A DNA stretch of 64,000 bases from Ralstonia mannitolilytica (GTDB lineage Bacteria > Pseudomonadota > Gammaproteobacteria > Burkholderiales > Burkholderiaceae): the NCBI RefSeq assembly GCF_905397375.1, contig NZ_CAJPVG010000003.1, forward strand, positions 186,001 to 250,000. Reading direction: 5' to 3'. The notes beneath the pieces are model-generated. The model did no database searches, was not told where the DNA came from, and saw only the letters and a list, made by a program, of their open reading frames with translations. Position 1 is the first letter of the stretch, and each line of letters starts with the position of its first letter. Made by a program: the position numbers and the translations under genes. Of this stretch, positions 1-7,842 are shown in pieces.

Positions 1-59
1 ACGAGGCTTCGTACATCACCGGGACGGTACTGCCGGTTGGAGGCGGAGACCTGGGCTGA
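1..59 (+). CDS. C-terminal end of a short-chain dehydrogenase (5' truncated by window)
   Basis: Reading from base 3, 18 sense codons precede the TGA at 57-59. The peptide ends ASYITGTVLPVGGGDLG, the usual tail of classical short-chain dehydrogenases/reductases (SYITG then PVDGG-like). Only this tail is visible, so substrate and subfamily cannot be given. The permease gene follows 86 bp later on the same strand and may belong to the same catabolic operon. Confidence 0.75.
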   Translation, partial: EASYITGTVLPVGGGDLG

Positions 60-145
60 CACGCCGGCGCGCCATCGGTTGAAGAAACCCACCCAGCAAA
101 AGAGAGAGGCGCCCACGCCTTCGCGGACCCCAGAGGAGACCATCC

Positions 146-1462
146 ATGCGTCAGATCGACCTGCACGCCGTAGCAGACCACGCCCGCTTCGGCCGTTTTC
201 ACGCCACTACGCTGTTCTGGTGCGCGCTCATCATCATCTTTGACGGCTACGACCTGGCCATCGCCGGCATTGCATTGCCATCCATCATGAAGGAGATGGG
301 CGTCACACCCACCAGCGCCGGCTTCATGGTCAGTGCGGCGCTGTTCGGGATGATGTTCGGTGCGATCGTGCTCGGCACGATTGCAGACCGCATCGGCCGC
401 CGCTGGGCGATTGCCGTGTGCATCGTACTGTTCAGCGTCTTTACGGCAGCAGCGGGTTTTGCGACCGACCCCATTGCGTTCAGCGTGACGCGTTTTCTCG
501 CAGGCCTGGGCATCGGCGGCGTGATGCCGAACGTCGTGGCGCAGATGACGGAGTACGCGCCGCGCCGGCTGCGCAGCACGCTCGTCACCCTGATGTTCAG
601 CGGCTATTCGGTCGGCGGCATGCTGGCCGCATTGATCGGCAAAGGGCTGCTGGAGCGCTACGGGTGGCAATCGGTGTTCGTTGCCGCGGGCCTGCCTGTG
701 CTGCTGGTCCCGGCGATTCTGCGGTGGCTCCCCGAGTCGATGCCCTTCCTGTTGCGCACGGGCAGGATCGATGCGGTGCGCGATATCGTGCGTCGGCTCA
801 GCGGCAGCGCTGCACGACCGGAGGGCACCTTCGTCCTGCCAGAGGCGGACCGCGGTGACGACGCCCCGCTGGCCAAACTGTTCCAGGACGGGCGCGGGTT
901 GAGCACGGCCATGTTCTGGATCGCCTTTTTCATGTGCCTGTTCATGGTGTACGCGCTCAGTTCATGGCTGACCAAGCTGATGGCATCGGCCGGCTACAGC
1001 CTCGGTTCCGCACTTACCTTTGTGCTGGTGCTGAACTTCGGGGCGATGCTCGGTGCGATTGGCGGCGGCTGGTTGGCAGATCGTTTCAACATCAAGTACG
1101 TGCTCATGGCGATGTACGCCCTTGCGGCAGTGTCGATCGCACTTCTGGGCATCAAGACGTCGACCGAGACGCTGTACCTGCTGGTGGCCGTGGCCGGCGG
1201 CTGCACCATCGGCACGCAGATCGTGACCTATGCGTACGCCGGCCAGTTCTACCCGATGAGCATCCGCTCCACGGGTATCGGGTGGGCGTCCGGGGTGGGA
1301 CGCAGCGGGGCGATTCTTGCGCCGATCGTCATCGGCATGCTGGTGGGGATGGCGCTGCCTCTGCACCACAACTTCTTCGCCATGGCCGTGCCGGCCGTCA
1401 TTGCGACGATTGCGGTGGCGTTCATCAACCATCGGCGATCCGCCTGCGCCGTCGCAAGCTGA
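146..1462 (+). CDS. MFS permease, aromatic acid:H+ symporter (AAHS) type
   Basis: 438-residue inner-membrane major facilitator with about twelve hydrophobic segments. The N-terminal part has the AAHS pattern: FDGYDLAIAGIALP in TM1, then a GTIADRIGRR loop between TM2 and TM3, the MFS signature. Family members (PcaK, BenK, MhpT) import benzoate, protocatechuate or related acids with protons. The start is chosen because GAGGAG lies just upstream of ATG 146. It follows an SDR gene, which fits catabolism of a small organic acid, but the substrate is inferred from family only. A strong hairpin 30 bp past the stop closes the unit. Confidence 0.85.
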   Translation: MRQIDLHAVADHARFGRFHATTLFWCALIIIFDGYDLAIAGIALPSIMKEMGVTPTSAGFMVSAALFGMMFGAIVLGTIADRIGRRWAIAVCIVLFSVFTAAAGFATDPIAFSVTRFLAGLGIGGVMPNVVAQMTEYAPRRLRSTLVTLMFSGYSVGGMLAALIGKGLLERYGWQSVFVAAGLPVLLVPAILRWLPESMPFLLRTGRIDAVRDIVRRLSGSAARPEGTFVLPEADRGDDAPLAKLFQDGRGLSTAMFWIAFFMCLFMVYALSSWLTKLMASAGYSLGSALTFVLVLNFGAMLGAIGGGWLADRFNIKYVLMAMYALAAVSIALLGIKTSTETLYLLVAVAGGCTIGTQIVTYAYAGQFYPMSIRSTGIGWASGVGRSGAILAPIVIGMLVGMALPLHHNFFAMAVPAVIATIAVAFINHRRSACAVAS

Positions 1463-1491
1463 TGGGCGAGCCGGCGCGGCTGCGCAAAATA

Positions 1492-1515
1492 AAAACGGCG
1501 CCAAGGCGCCGTTTT
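1492..1515. terminator. Bidirectional Rho-independent terminator
   Basis: An 11-bp perfect stem: AAAACGGCGCC at 1492-1502, loop AA, GGCGCCGTTTT at 1505-1515. The A-run on the left and T-run on the right let it work in both directions. It separates the converging MFS gene (ends 1462) and the 55-codon minus-strand gene (ends 1550). Confidence 0.9.
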
Positions 1516-1549
1516 GTCGTTGCGGTTCGCTGTGGCAGCGATCGCTGGC

Positions 1550-1717
1550 TCAGCCCAGGTACGAGCCGGATTTGCCCACCACCTCTGCGTACGGCAGGTT
1601 GTCGTCCCAGCCCTTGCGGAAATAGTTGAGGATGGCGCGCAGCAGCGACATACGGGGAGCGGCCTGCACCTGGACCTGGCCGGCGAACTTCGGGGTGTAA
1701 TAGGCTTGCTGAATCAT
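1550..1717 (-). CDS. Small conserved-looking protein of 55 residues, function unknown
   Basis: Reading minus from ATG at 1717 gives 55 codons to TGA at 1550-1552. The peptide starts MIQQAYYTPKFAGQV, has a middle LLRAILNYFRKGWDD and ends VVGKSGSYLG. It has no signal peptide and no membrane segment; the centre could be an amphipathic helix. It is coding-like: isolated, with its own upstream region of about 370 bp and a strong terminator 35 bp past the stop. I do not recognise a named family. The upstream GAGAACGAC is a weak ribosome-binding site. Confidence 0.65.
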   Translation of the reverse strand: MIQQAYYTPKFAGQVQVQAAPRMSLLRAILNYFRKGWDDNLPYAEVVGKSGSYLG

Positions 1718-2094
1718 GATGTCGTTCTCGATCTAGGGGTTTTCCCGAGTATAGGGTTATCCCTAGGATGGAGCAACGGCGCATCCCGTACTGCCGGTAC
1801 ATTCTCAGTATCACGGGAGGCTGATACGCCCCTGGCGCCGGTCGCCTGCTTCTCAAAGCGGCTTTCTCTTCACAAAATTTGCGCAGAGCAAAAATTTTTT
1901 CGGCACAAGATCACCGCAGGACGGGGCATGTCCGTAGGAAAAGACGCGAACATCGCGCTTCGGATGGGATTGTGCCGGCAAAAAGCAATGATCTGCTCGC
2001 TTGTCGTTTGATCGGCAAGCCACCTACCATACGCCGCCATGTGCCGGCTCGCCTTGCTGCATGCTGCGGGCCGGTTTGTTGACTGGAGGTTCGT
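1718..2094. promoter_or_regulatory. Divergent promoter region between the 55-residue gene and bioA
   Basis: 377 bp without a credible gene. Near 1735-1770 it holds paired CTAGGGG/CCCTAG and AGGG/CCCT half-sites, a possible operator or promoter element of the small gene. Around 1870-1905 is an AT-rich stretch with AAAATTTGCGC and CAAAAATTTT, unusual for this GC-rich DNA. The bioA ribosome-binding site GGAGG is at 2085-2089. I could not assign a BirA- or BioQ-type operator with confidence. Confidence 0.5.
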
Positions 2095-3510
2095 ATGGCG
2101 TATCCCCCCATCCCGGTGCCGGCTGACGGCGCGTGCGGTGCCCGATCGGCCAACAGTGCGTGGCAGGCGCGCAGCCGGGCGGCCGTGTGGCACCCGTGCA
2201 CCCAGAATGCCCGGCTCGATGCCATGCCGCCGCTGCCGATCGCTCGCGGGCAGGGCCCGTGGCTGATCGACTTTGACGGCAAGCGCTACCTCGACGGCAC
2301 CAGCTCCTGGTGGGTCAACCTGTTCGGCCACGCCAATCCGCATATCAACGCTGCGCTCAAGACGCAGCTGGACTCGCTGGAGCACGTGATGCTGGCCGGC
2401 GCCACGCACCGCCCGGCCGTGGAGCTTGCCGAACGTCTGATCGACCTGACGGCCGGTGTGCTGGGCCACAGCTTCTTCGGCTCCGATGGCGCATCGGCCG
2501 TCGAAATCGCGCTCAAGATGAGCTTCCACGCGCATCGCAACGCAGGGCAGGGCGCACGCAACCGCTTCGTCTGCCTGGAGCACGGCTACCACGGGGAAAC
2601 GCTCGGCGCCCTTGGCGTGACCGATGTGGCGATCTTCCGCGATGCGTACGACCCCCTGATCCTGCAATCGCACCGCGTGGCATCGCCCGATGCCCGCCTG
2701 GCCGCCCCCGGCGAGACCGCCGCCGACGTCGCCGACCGGGCGCTGGCTGCCTTGCGCGCCTGCCTTGCCGCCAACGCCGGCACCATTGCCGCCGTCATCA
2801 TCGAGCCGCTGGTCCAGTGTGCGGCCGGCATGGCCATGCATGATGTGAGCTACCTGCGCGGCGTGCGGGCGCTGTGCGACGAGTTTGGCGTGCACTGGAT
2901 CGCCGATGAAATTGCCGTCGGCTGCGGGCGTACGGGCACCTTCTTCGCATGCGAGCAGGCCGGCGTGTGGCCGGACCTGCTGTGCCTCTCCAAGGGCATC
3001 AGCGGCGGCTACCTGCCGCTGTCGATCGTGCTTTCGCGCGATGCCATCTACGAGGCCTTCAACGACGATGCGCCGGTGCGCAGCTTCCTGCATTCCCATT
3101 CGTACACCGGCAACCCGCTGGCGTGCCGCGCCGCGCTGGCCACACTCGATCTGTTTGCCGAGCACGACGTCTTGGCACGCAACCGCGTCACCGCCGCGCG
3201 CATTGCGCAGGGCCTCGCGCCGCTGTCGCACGATGCCCGCGTCGCACACCTGCGCCAGACCGGCATGATCACCGCCTTCGACGTGCACCCCGACGTGGCC
3301 GGCGCACGCTTTGCCGAGCGTTTTGCGCTCACGGCGCGCACGCATGGGCTGCTGCTGCGCCCGATCGGCCACACCGTCTATCTGCTGCCGCCCTACGTGC
3401 TGAGCGACGAAGAGACCGACACGCTGGTCGAACGCACGCTCCAGACGCTGGAAGACACCCTCGCCCAGACCACGGGCGAAACCGAAGGACACACCTATGC
3501 GATTGCTTGA
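2095..3510 (+). CDS. bioA: Adenosylmethionine-8-amino-7-oxononanoate aminotransferase
   Basis: 471-residue class III PLP aminotransferase that converts 7-keto-8-aminopelargonate (KAPA) to 7,8-diaminopelargonate with S-adenosylmethionine as amino donor. It shows the BioA N-terminus (VWHPCTQN, then SSWWVNLFGHANP), the PLP-phosphate loop FGSDGASAVEIALKM and the Schiff-base lysine in CLSKGISGGYLPL. ATG 2095 has GGAGG 5 bp upstream. It is the first gene of bioA-bioF-bioD; its stop overlaps the bioF start by 14 bp, so translation is probably coupled. Confidence 0.95.
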   Translation: MAYPPIPVPADGACGARSANSAWQARSRAAVWHPCTQNARLDAMPPLPIARGQGPWLIDFDGKRYLDGTSSWWVNLFGHANPHINAALKTQLDSLEHVMLAGATHRPAVELAERLIDLTAGVLGHSFFGSDGASAVEIALKMSFHAHRNAGQGARNRFVCLEHGYHGETLGALGVTDVAIFRDAYDPLILQSHRVASPDARLAAPGETAADVADRALAALRACLAANAGTIAAVIIEPLVQCAAGMAMHDVSYLRGVRALCDEFGVHWIADEIAVGCGRTGTFFACEQAGVWPDLLCLSKGISGGYLPLSIVLSRDAIYEAFNDDAPVRSFLHSHSYTGNPLACRAALATLDLFAEHDVLARNRVTAARIAQGLAPLSHDARVAHLRQTGMITAFDVHPDVAGARFAERFALTARTHGLLLRPIGHTVYLLPPYVLSDEETDTLVERTLQTLEDTLAQTTGETEGHTYAIA

Positions 3511-4744
3511 CGACCTGCAGGCCGGCCTGGATGCCATCGATGCCGCGCACCTGCGCCGTGTGCGCCGCACCGCCTACACCCCGACCGACCGCAGCCAGCG
3601 CATCAGCGTGCCCGGCGGAGAGCCACGCGACGTCCTGGGCTTCTGCGGCAACGACTACCTCGGCCTGGCCGCGCATCCCGCGCTTGCCGAGGCCGTGGTG
3701 CACGGCGCGCGGCAGTACGGCTTCGGCAGCGGCGCATCGCACCTGGTGAGCGGCCATTCGGTCGCGCACGCGCGGTTGGAGGCCCGTATGGCGGCGCTGC
3801 AGGCCGCTCATATTCCCGATGCGGATGCGCTGTTCTTCTGCACGGGATACATGGCCAACCTGGCCGTGGTGAGCGCCATGGCGCAGGCGGGCGGCATTCG
3901 CCCGGCCGAGGATTGCACGATCTTTTCAGATGCGCTGAACCACGCCTCGCTCATCGATGGCGCCCGGCTGTCGCGGGCGCCCGTGAAGGTGTATCCGCAC
4001 GTCGACATGGCGGCACTGGAGGCGCTGCTTGCCGCCAGCACGAGCCGCAACAAGCTGATCGTCACCGATGGCGTGTTCAGCATGGATGGCGATATCGCGC
4101 CGCTGCCGGCGCTGCTCGCACTGGCCGAGCGCTACGACGCGTGGCTCATTGTGGACGACGCGCATGGCCTGGGCGTGCTGGGCGAAGACGGTGCCGGCGT
4201 GTTGTCGCACTTCGGGCTGCGCTCCGAGCGCATCGTCTACGTGGGCACCTTCGGCAAGGCCGCGGGCGGGTCCGGGGCGGCCATCGTCGCGCATCGGCTG
4301 GCGATCGACTGGCTGGTGCAGCGCGCCCGCACGTACATCTTCACCACGGCCACACCGCCGGGCATCGCGTGCGCGGTGGAGGCGGCGCTCGACCTGATCG
4401 CGAGCGAGGAGGGGGCGGCGCGGCGCGCGGTCCTGAACCGGCACATCGCCGCGTGGAGCGCGCATGCCCAGCGCCTGGCCGCGCGCTTTGGCTGGCGGTG
4501 GATGCCCTCGCAGACGGCCATACAGCCCATCGTGATCGGCGAGAACGCGCCGGCACTGGCCCTCGCGGCCGCGCTGGAGCGCGAAGGCATCCGCATCGCC
4601 GCCATCCGCCCGCCGACGGTGCCGGTGGGCACGGCGCGCCTGCGCATTACGCTCTCGGCCGCGCACACCGACGCCGATATCGAGCGCCTCGCCCTCGCGC
4701 TCGAAGCGGCCGGCCAATCGCTCCAACCCGCCAAGGCTGCCTGA
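3497..4744 (+). CDS. bioF: 8-amino-7-oxononanoate synthase
   Basis: 415-residue alpha-oxoamine synthase, PLP-dependent, that condenses pimeloyl-ACP/CoA with alanine to give KAPA, the step before BioA. Visible motifs are FCGNDYLGLAAHP near the N-terminus, GSGASHLVSGHS, the PLP aspartate in IVDDAHGLGVLGEDG and the lysine in VGTFGKAAGGSGA. The start lies inside bioA, and the stop is one base before the bioD ATG. Length is slightly above the usual ~385-400 residues. Confidence 0.95.
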   Translation: MRLLDDLQAGLDAIDAAHLRRVRRTAYTPTDRSQRISVPGGEPRDVLGFCGNDYLGLAAHPALAEAVVHGARQYGFGSGASHLVSGHSVAHARLEARMAALQAAHIPDADALFFCTGYMANLAVVSAMAQAGGIRPAEDCTIFSDALNHASLIDGARLSRAPVKVYPHVDMAALEALLAASTSRNKLIVTDGVFSMDGDIAPLPALLALAERYDAWLIVDDAHGLGVLGEDGAGVLSHFGLRSERIVYVGTFGKAAGGSGAAIVAHRLAIDWLVQRARTYIFTTATPPGIACAVEAALDLIASEEGAARRAVLNRHIAAWSAHAQRLAARFGWRWMPSQTAIQPIVIGENAPALALAAALEREGIRIAAIRPPTVPVGTARLRITLSAAHTDADIERLALALEAAGQSLQPAKAA

Positions 4745-4745
4745 C

Positions 4746-5435
4746 ATGCCCCCGCGTTTTGATTGCTTCATCACGGGCACCGATACGGAGATCGGCAAGA
4801 CGCTCGTCAGCGCCGCCTTGCTGACCAAGCTCGCAGATGCCGGCTACCGTGCCGCCGGTCTCAAGCCCATTGCGGCCGGCACCCTGGCCGGCACCCCTGC
4901 GCGCACCAACGAAGACGTCGAACAACTGCGCGCCGCTGCGTCGATCAGCCTGCCGCTTGCCACGGTCTGCCCGTGGCTGCTCGATGCACCGATGTCTCCG
5001 CACCTGGCCGCCGCGCGCGAAGGCGTGACGATCACGCTGCCGCCCATTCTCGACGCGCTCGCGCAGGCAAAAGCGTGCGCCGACGCCGTGGTGGTGGAGG
5101 GCGTGGGCGGCTTTCGCGTGCCGCTGTCGGATGACTTCGACACCGCGCAGATGACCGTCGCGCTGGGCCTGCCTGTCGTGCTGGTGGTCGGCCTGCGGCT
5201 GGGGTGCCTGAACCATGCCGCGCTCACGGCGGAAGCCATCGCCGCGCGCGGGCTGCACCTCGTCGGCTGGGTCGGCAACGTGGTCGATCCGGCCATGGCC
5301 GGGCTGGACGAGAACGTCGCCACGCTGCGCCGCTGGATCAGCGCGCCGCACCTGGGCACGATTCCCCGATTGCCGTGTGCGCAAGCGCGCCTTGCGGCAA
5401 CGTATCTCGACATCGCACCGCTGCTGACGCGTTGA
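4746..5435 (+). CDS. bioD: ATP-dependent dethiobiotin synthetase
   Basis: 229-residue P-loop carboxylase-like enzyme that closes the ureido ring of dethiobiotin from diaminopelargonate, CO2 and ATP. It has the phosphate-binding loop GTDTEIGKTLVSAALL near residues 9-24, the substrate lysine in LKPIAAG and the EGVGGFRVPL motif. It is the last gene of the biotin operon here; biotin synthase (bioB) does not follow. Confidence 0.95.
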   Translation: MPPRFDCFITGTDTEIGKTLVSAALLTKLADAGYRAAGLKPIAAGTLAGTPARTNEDVEQLRAAASISLPLATVCPWLLDAPMSPHLAAAREGVTITLPPILDALAQAKACADAVVVEGVGGFRVPLSDDFDTAQMTVALGLPVVLVVGLRLGCLNHAALTAEAIAARGLHLVGWVGNVVDPAMAGLDENVATLRRWISAPHLGTIPRLPCAQARLAATYLDIAPLLTR

Positions 5436-5494
5436 TGCTTCCCGGCCGGCGCTACACTGTTCCGATCTCAACAGCGTCGATGGAGAGGGCTGTC

Positions 5495-6013
5495 ATGCGC
5501 GCGATGCGTTGGCTGGCGACGGCAATGGTGGTCGCGGCCATGTCGGGATGTGCGGTATTGGAATCCCCGGTGACGAAGGGGCAGCGGCTGGTGGGCGCAG
5601 ACGAGTCCGCCGTGCAGGCGCGGTTCGGCCCGCCGCGCGAGACGTACCCGCTGGACGGCGGCACGCGGTGGCTGTATCCGACCAAACCGTACGGCCAGTT
5701 CACCTATGCGGCCGACTTCGATGCCCATGGCAGGCTCGTCGCGTTCAAGCAGGTGCTGAGCAGTCTCGAGTTTGCGCAGGCAAGGGTGGGCACCTGGACG
5801 CAAGACGACGTGCTGCGGCACTTCGGCCAGCCGGTCGAGACGTCGTACTTCCCGCGCATGGACCGGCTGGTCTGGTCATACCGGTTCAAGGCCGACGACG
5901 TCTGGCCGTCCTTGATGCATTTCTACTTCGACCGGGCTGGCGTCCTGCAGCTCACCCAGGTCACGCCCGACCCGTTGTACGACCCAGACCGGCCGCGCTT
6001 CTTCCGGCACTGA
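5495..6013 (+). CDS. Putative outer-membrane-type lipoprotein with BamE-like repeats
   Basis: 172 residues. The N-terminus is a lipoprotein signal (MRAMRWLATAMVVAAMSGC) with lipobox MSGC and lipidated Cys19. Two similar segments follow, each with a 'FGxP...W.Y' pattern (RFGPPRETYPLDGG...WLYP and HFGQPVETSYF...WSY), the layout of SmpA/OmlA (BamE-like) folds. The start at 5495 is preferred over ATG 5480 because GGAGAGGG sits 6 bp before it. It lies 59 bp after bioD and may be co-transcribed. Function is unknown; an envelope role is inferred. Confidence 0.7.
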   Translation: MRAMRWLATAMVVAAMSGCAVLESPVTKGQRLVGADESAVQARFGPPRETYPLDGGTRWLYPTKPYGQFTYAADFDAHGRLVAFKQVLSSLEFAQARVGTWTQDDVLRHFGQPVETSYFPRMDRLVWSYRFKADDVWPSLMHFYFDRAGVLQLTQVTPDPLYDPDRPRFFRH

Positions 6014-6163
6014 GACGTCATGCCCAATCGGCTTGTGCGCTCAGGGTTCCTCCTGCATTGCCACCTTCGCGCGGCGACCTAAGCTAGAAGCAGGGGAGGC
6101 AGACGCCGCCCGGCGCCTGCCGGAGCAACCCGTCATCAGAACGGGCGCGCACGGGGGTGCATC

Positions 6164-6688
6164 ATGCTCACGCATCACTGGGTCGACATCGACCCGATTG
6201 CGGCGGAACATCATCGGCTATACGGCATCGCCGGATGGTTGCCTTGGGTCTTGGCCATGGCTATTGCCGGGCCGACGTGGGTGTTCTGGCACGGCCTGTC
6301 CATCGACGCAGTGAAGCTCGCCGGCGCCGACCTCTTCAACGCCACCACGCCGGGCAGCGGGGCGATCAACCTGACTATGCTGGTGTACCTGATCTCGTGC
6401 GCGACAGTGCTGGTGCTGGCCACCACGCACGACAGCGCGTTCCGGCGTGCCACGCTGGTTCACATGGCGGTGCTGCCGCCGATGATCGGCTTCATCCTCA
6501 TGGCCGGCGACCTGCCCGGCGCACGCTCGACTTTCATCGAGGGCGTGGCCGTTGCCGCTGCGCTGCTGTTGACGTGCGGCGTCTATCTGCAGGTGTCGCG
6601 CCGTGTGCGCGTCACCTTCGAGTTGCGCGACTGGGCGCCCGGTGAGCATGCGTGGTTCAAGCGCCGCCACGGCGCCGCACCGAGCTGA
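6164..6688 (+). CDS. Integral membrane protein, function unknown
   Basis: 174 residues with four hydrophobic segments, roughly residues 22-43, 68-85, 98-114 and 125-143. The N-terminus (HHWVDIDPIAAEHHRLYG) is rich in histidine and aspartate. The C-terminal tail is charged and probably cytoplasmic (RRVRVTFELRDWAPGEHAWF). No known family is recognised. About 150 bp separate it from the lipoprotein gene, so it may be an independent unit. Confidence 0.6.
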   Translation: MLTHHWVDIDPIAAEHHRLYGIAGWLPWVLAMAIAGPTWVFWHGLSIDAVKLAGADLFNATTPGSGAINLTMLVYLISCATVLVLATTHDSAFRRATLVHMAVLPPMIGFILMAGDLPGARSTFIEGVAVAAALLLTCGVYLQVSRRVRVTFELRDWAPGEHAWFKRRHGAAPS

Positions 6689-6704
6689 GCGCTGTCAGGA
6701 TCGT

Positions 6705-6914
6705 TCAGTCGATCCGCGCAAAGCGTGGAACCTGGCGACCGTCGACTTCGACCATCTCGTGGAACATCGTCGATGGGCGCGTCCAGATCGTGCCGTTGGC
6801 CGCGCGGTAGACCGTCATCTTGATGGTCGGATCGGGTTCGTACGTGGCTTCGCACAGCCACTCGTATTCGCCGCCCTTGTAGTGGCGGTAGCGGCGGGCA
6901 GGGGTGTTCTGCAT
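6705..6914 (-). CDS. DUF1653 domain protein
   Basis: 69-residue protein that is almost entirely the DUF1653 domain: RYRHYKGGEYEWLCEATYEPD, then a central VYRAANGTIWTRPSTMF and the end VPRFARID. Members are small, widespread and functionally uncharacterised. It starts 7 bp after the stop of the zinc-ribbon gene upstream, so the two form a small operon directed away from the prophage. Confidence 0.8.
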   Translation of the reverse strand: MQNTPARRYRHYKGGEYEWLCEATYEPDPTIKMTVYRAANGTIWTRPSTMFHEMVEVDGRQVPRFARID

Positions 6915-6921
6915 GGCTGGC

Positions 6922-7269
6922 TCAGTGCTGCGTGGGCTTGTCTTCGTCGTCGACGTACGGCGTGTGCTTGCCTTCCTGCGTCTGTGCGCCGAGCTTCGCG
7001 TTCTCCATGGCGTCCTGATACGCCAGCATGGCCGCGGCCACGGCCTCGGGCTCGCCGTTGAACGAAATCACGCTCTCGCCGCAATTCGGGCATTCGCCGC
7101 CAAAGATCGCGCGGATGCCGGGCATGTCGCGCGGCTCCATGCCTTCGAACTCCGTAAAGGCGGTCTGGCATGCGCCGCAGACCAGCTTTTCCGGTCGCAG
7201 GGCATCGAGCCGGGCGTGCGCCTGTGAAATGCGGTCGGCCTGCGAGCCGCGTCGTTTGGCTTCGCCCAT
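6922..7269 (-). CDS. Small protein with a zinc-ribbon-like CxxC pair
   Basis: 115 residues, starting with the basic MGEAKRRG that opens a family of small uncharacterised proteins. Two CxxC knuckles, CGAC near residue 32 and CPNC near residue 60, suggest one zinc site. The tail is acidic and low-complexity (YVDDEDKPTQH). AGGAAG lies upstream of the ATG. It is the nearest host gene to the left phage junction, about 100 bp away, and is oriented so that minus-strand transcription leaving the prophage would enter it. Confidence 0.65.
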   Translation of the reverse strand: MGEAKRRGSQADRISQAHARLDALRPEKLVCGACQTAFTEFEGMEPRDMPGIRAIFGGECPNCGESVISFNGEPEAVAAAMLAYQDAMENAKLGAQTQEGKHTPYVDDEDKPTQH

Positions 7270-7368
7270 GGTGTGCTTCCTCTTCAGATGATTGGAGGGT
7301 GGATCATACCGAAGGCGCAGGCCGGCGTTCCTGAATCGGGCCGGGGGTGTTCGGGGCTGGTGGATGTT

Positions 7369-7764
7369 TTATTTAACATAATGCAAAGAGCTAGAGCCCG
7401 TCGAATGGCTCAACGGCGCGGCTTCGGCGGGTGAGGGTGTCACAAAATTTGTGACACCGAGGCCCAGCGCCACGAGGACGGCGACTAGGCCGCTATGAGC
7501 CATCCTCGGCGAAAAAACTTCCCACAGTGACCGTTGGCCAGCGCGTTCCGCGCGGTCGAGATCAGCCGCCATGATGATCGGCAGTGGGTTTTCCATGCCG
7601 AGTTCGCGTGCGACTTGCAGGCACTTTTCGTTATCCATGAAACGGATGCCGTTGCGGTAGTTATGCACGGCGCCATGGGACCAGCCCATGTGCCGGCAGA
7701 GCTCCGCGTCGTTTTTTAATCCGCGTGCGCGGATCAAGTCGTCCAGATATTTCACGCTTTTCAC
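7369..7764 (-). CDS. Putative phage repressor: HTH protein with C-terminal membrane segment
   Basis: 131 residues. The N-terminal ~55 look like a lambda-repressor-type HTH (YLDDLIRARGLKNDAELCRHMG then WSHGAVHNYRNG), as in phage DUF3693/RstR-like regulators. A hydrophobic stretch SGLVAVLVALGLGV near residue 95 may be a membrane anchor. It is divergent from the replication genes, with three palindromic operators between. The last codons (CAT TAT GTT AAA) lie in the att core and the TAA uses two host bases, 7369-7370. In the excised phage the frame would run 25 codons further to a stop at 14444-14446. Repressor function is inferred from position and fold. Confidence 0.75.
   Translation of the reverse strand: MKSVKYLDDLIRARGLKNDAELCRHMGWSHGAVHNYRNGIRFMDNEKCLQVARELGMENPLPIIMAADLDRAERAGQRSLWEVFSPRMAHSGLVAVLVALGLGVTNFVTPSPAEAAPLSHSTGSSSLHYVK
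7371..7387. repeat. attL: left copy of the 17-bp phage/dif core
   Basis: ATTTAACATAATGCAAA matches 14521-14537 exactly. It consists of an 11-bp XerD-type arm (ATTTAACATAA, the complement of the E. coli arm TTATGTTAAAT) and the 6-bp centre TGCAAA. To its right the XerC-arm position reads GAGCTAGAGCC, which is degenerate, so this junction is not a full dif site. Confidence 0.9.
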
Positions 7765-7783
7765 GAGCGCCTCCCTTGCAGAA

Positions 7784-7832
7784 TCTACGGCCGTTGATTA
7801 CTCTACGCCCGTAGAGTTCCACGGCCGTGGAA
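7784..7832. promoter_or_regulatory. Three tandem palindromic operators of the phage switch
   Basis: Three related dyads centred at about 7790.5, 7808.5 and 7824.5. The first is TCTACGGCCGTTGA (7784-7797). The second is ACTCTACG (7800-7807), CC, CGTAGAGT (7810-7817). The third is TTCCACGGCCGTGGAA (7817-7832). They share a CTACGGCCGTAG-like core and are spaced 16-18 bp. They lie between the repressor-like gene and the early operon, immediately upstream of a TATAAT box, as expected for cooperative repressor binding. Confidence 0.8.
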
Positions 7833-7842
7833 TTTTCAGAAA

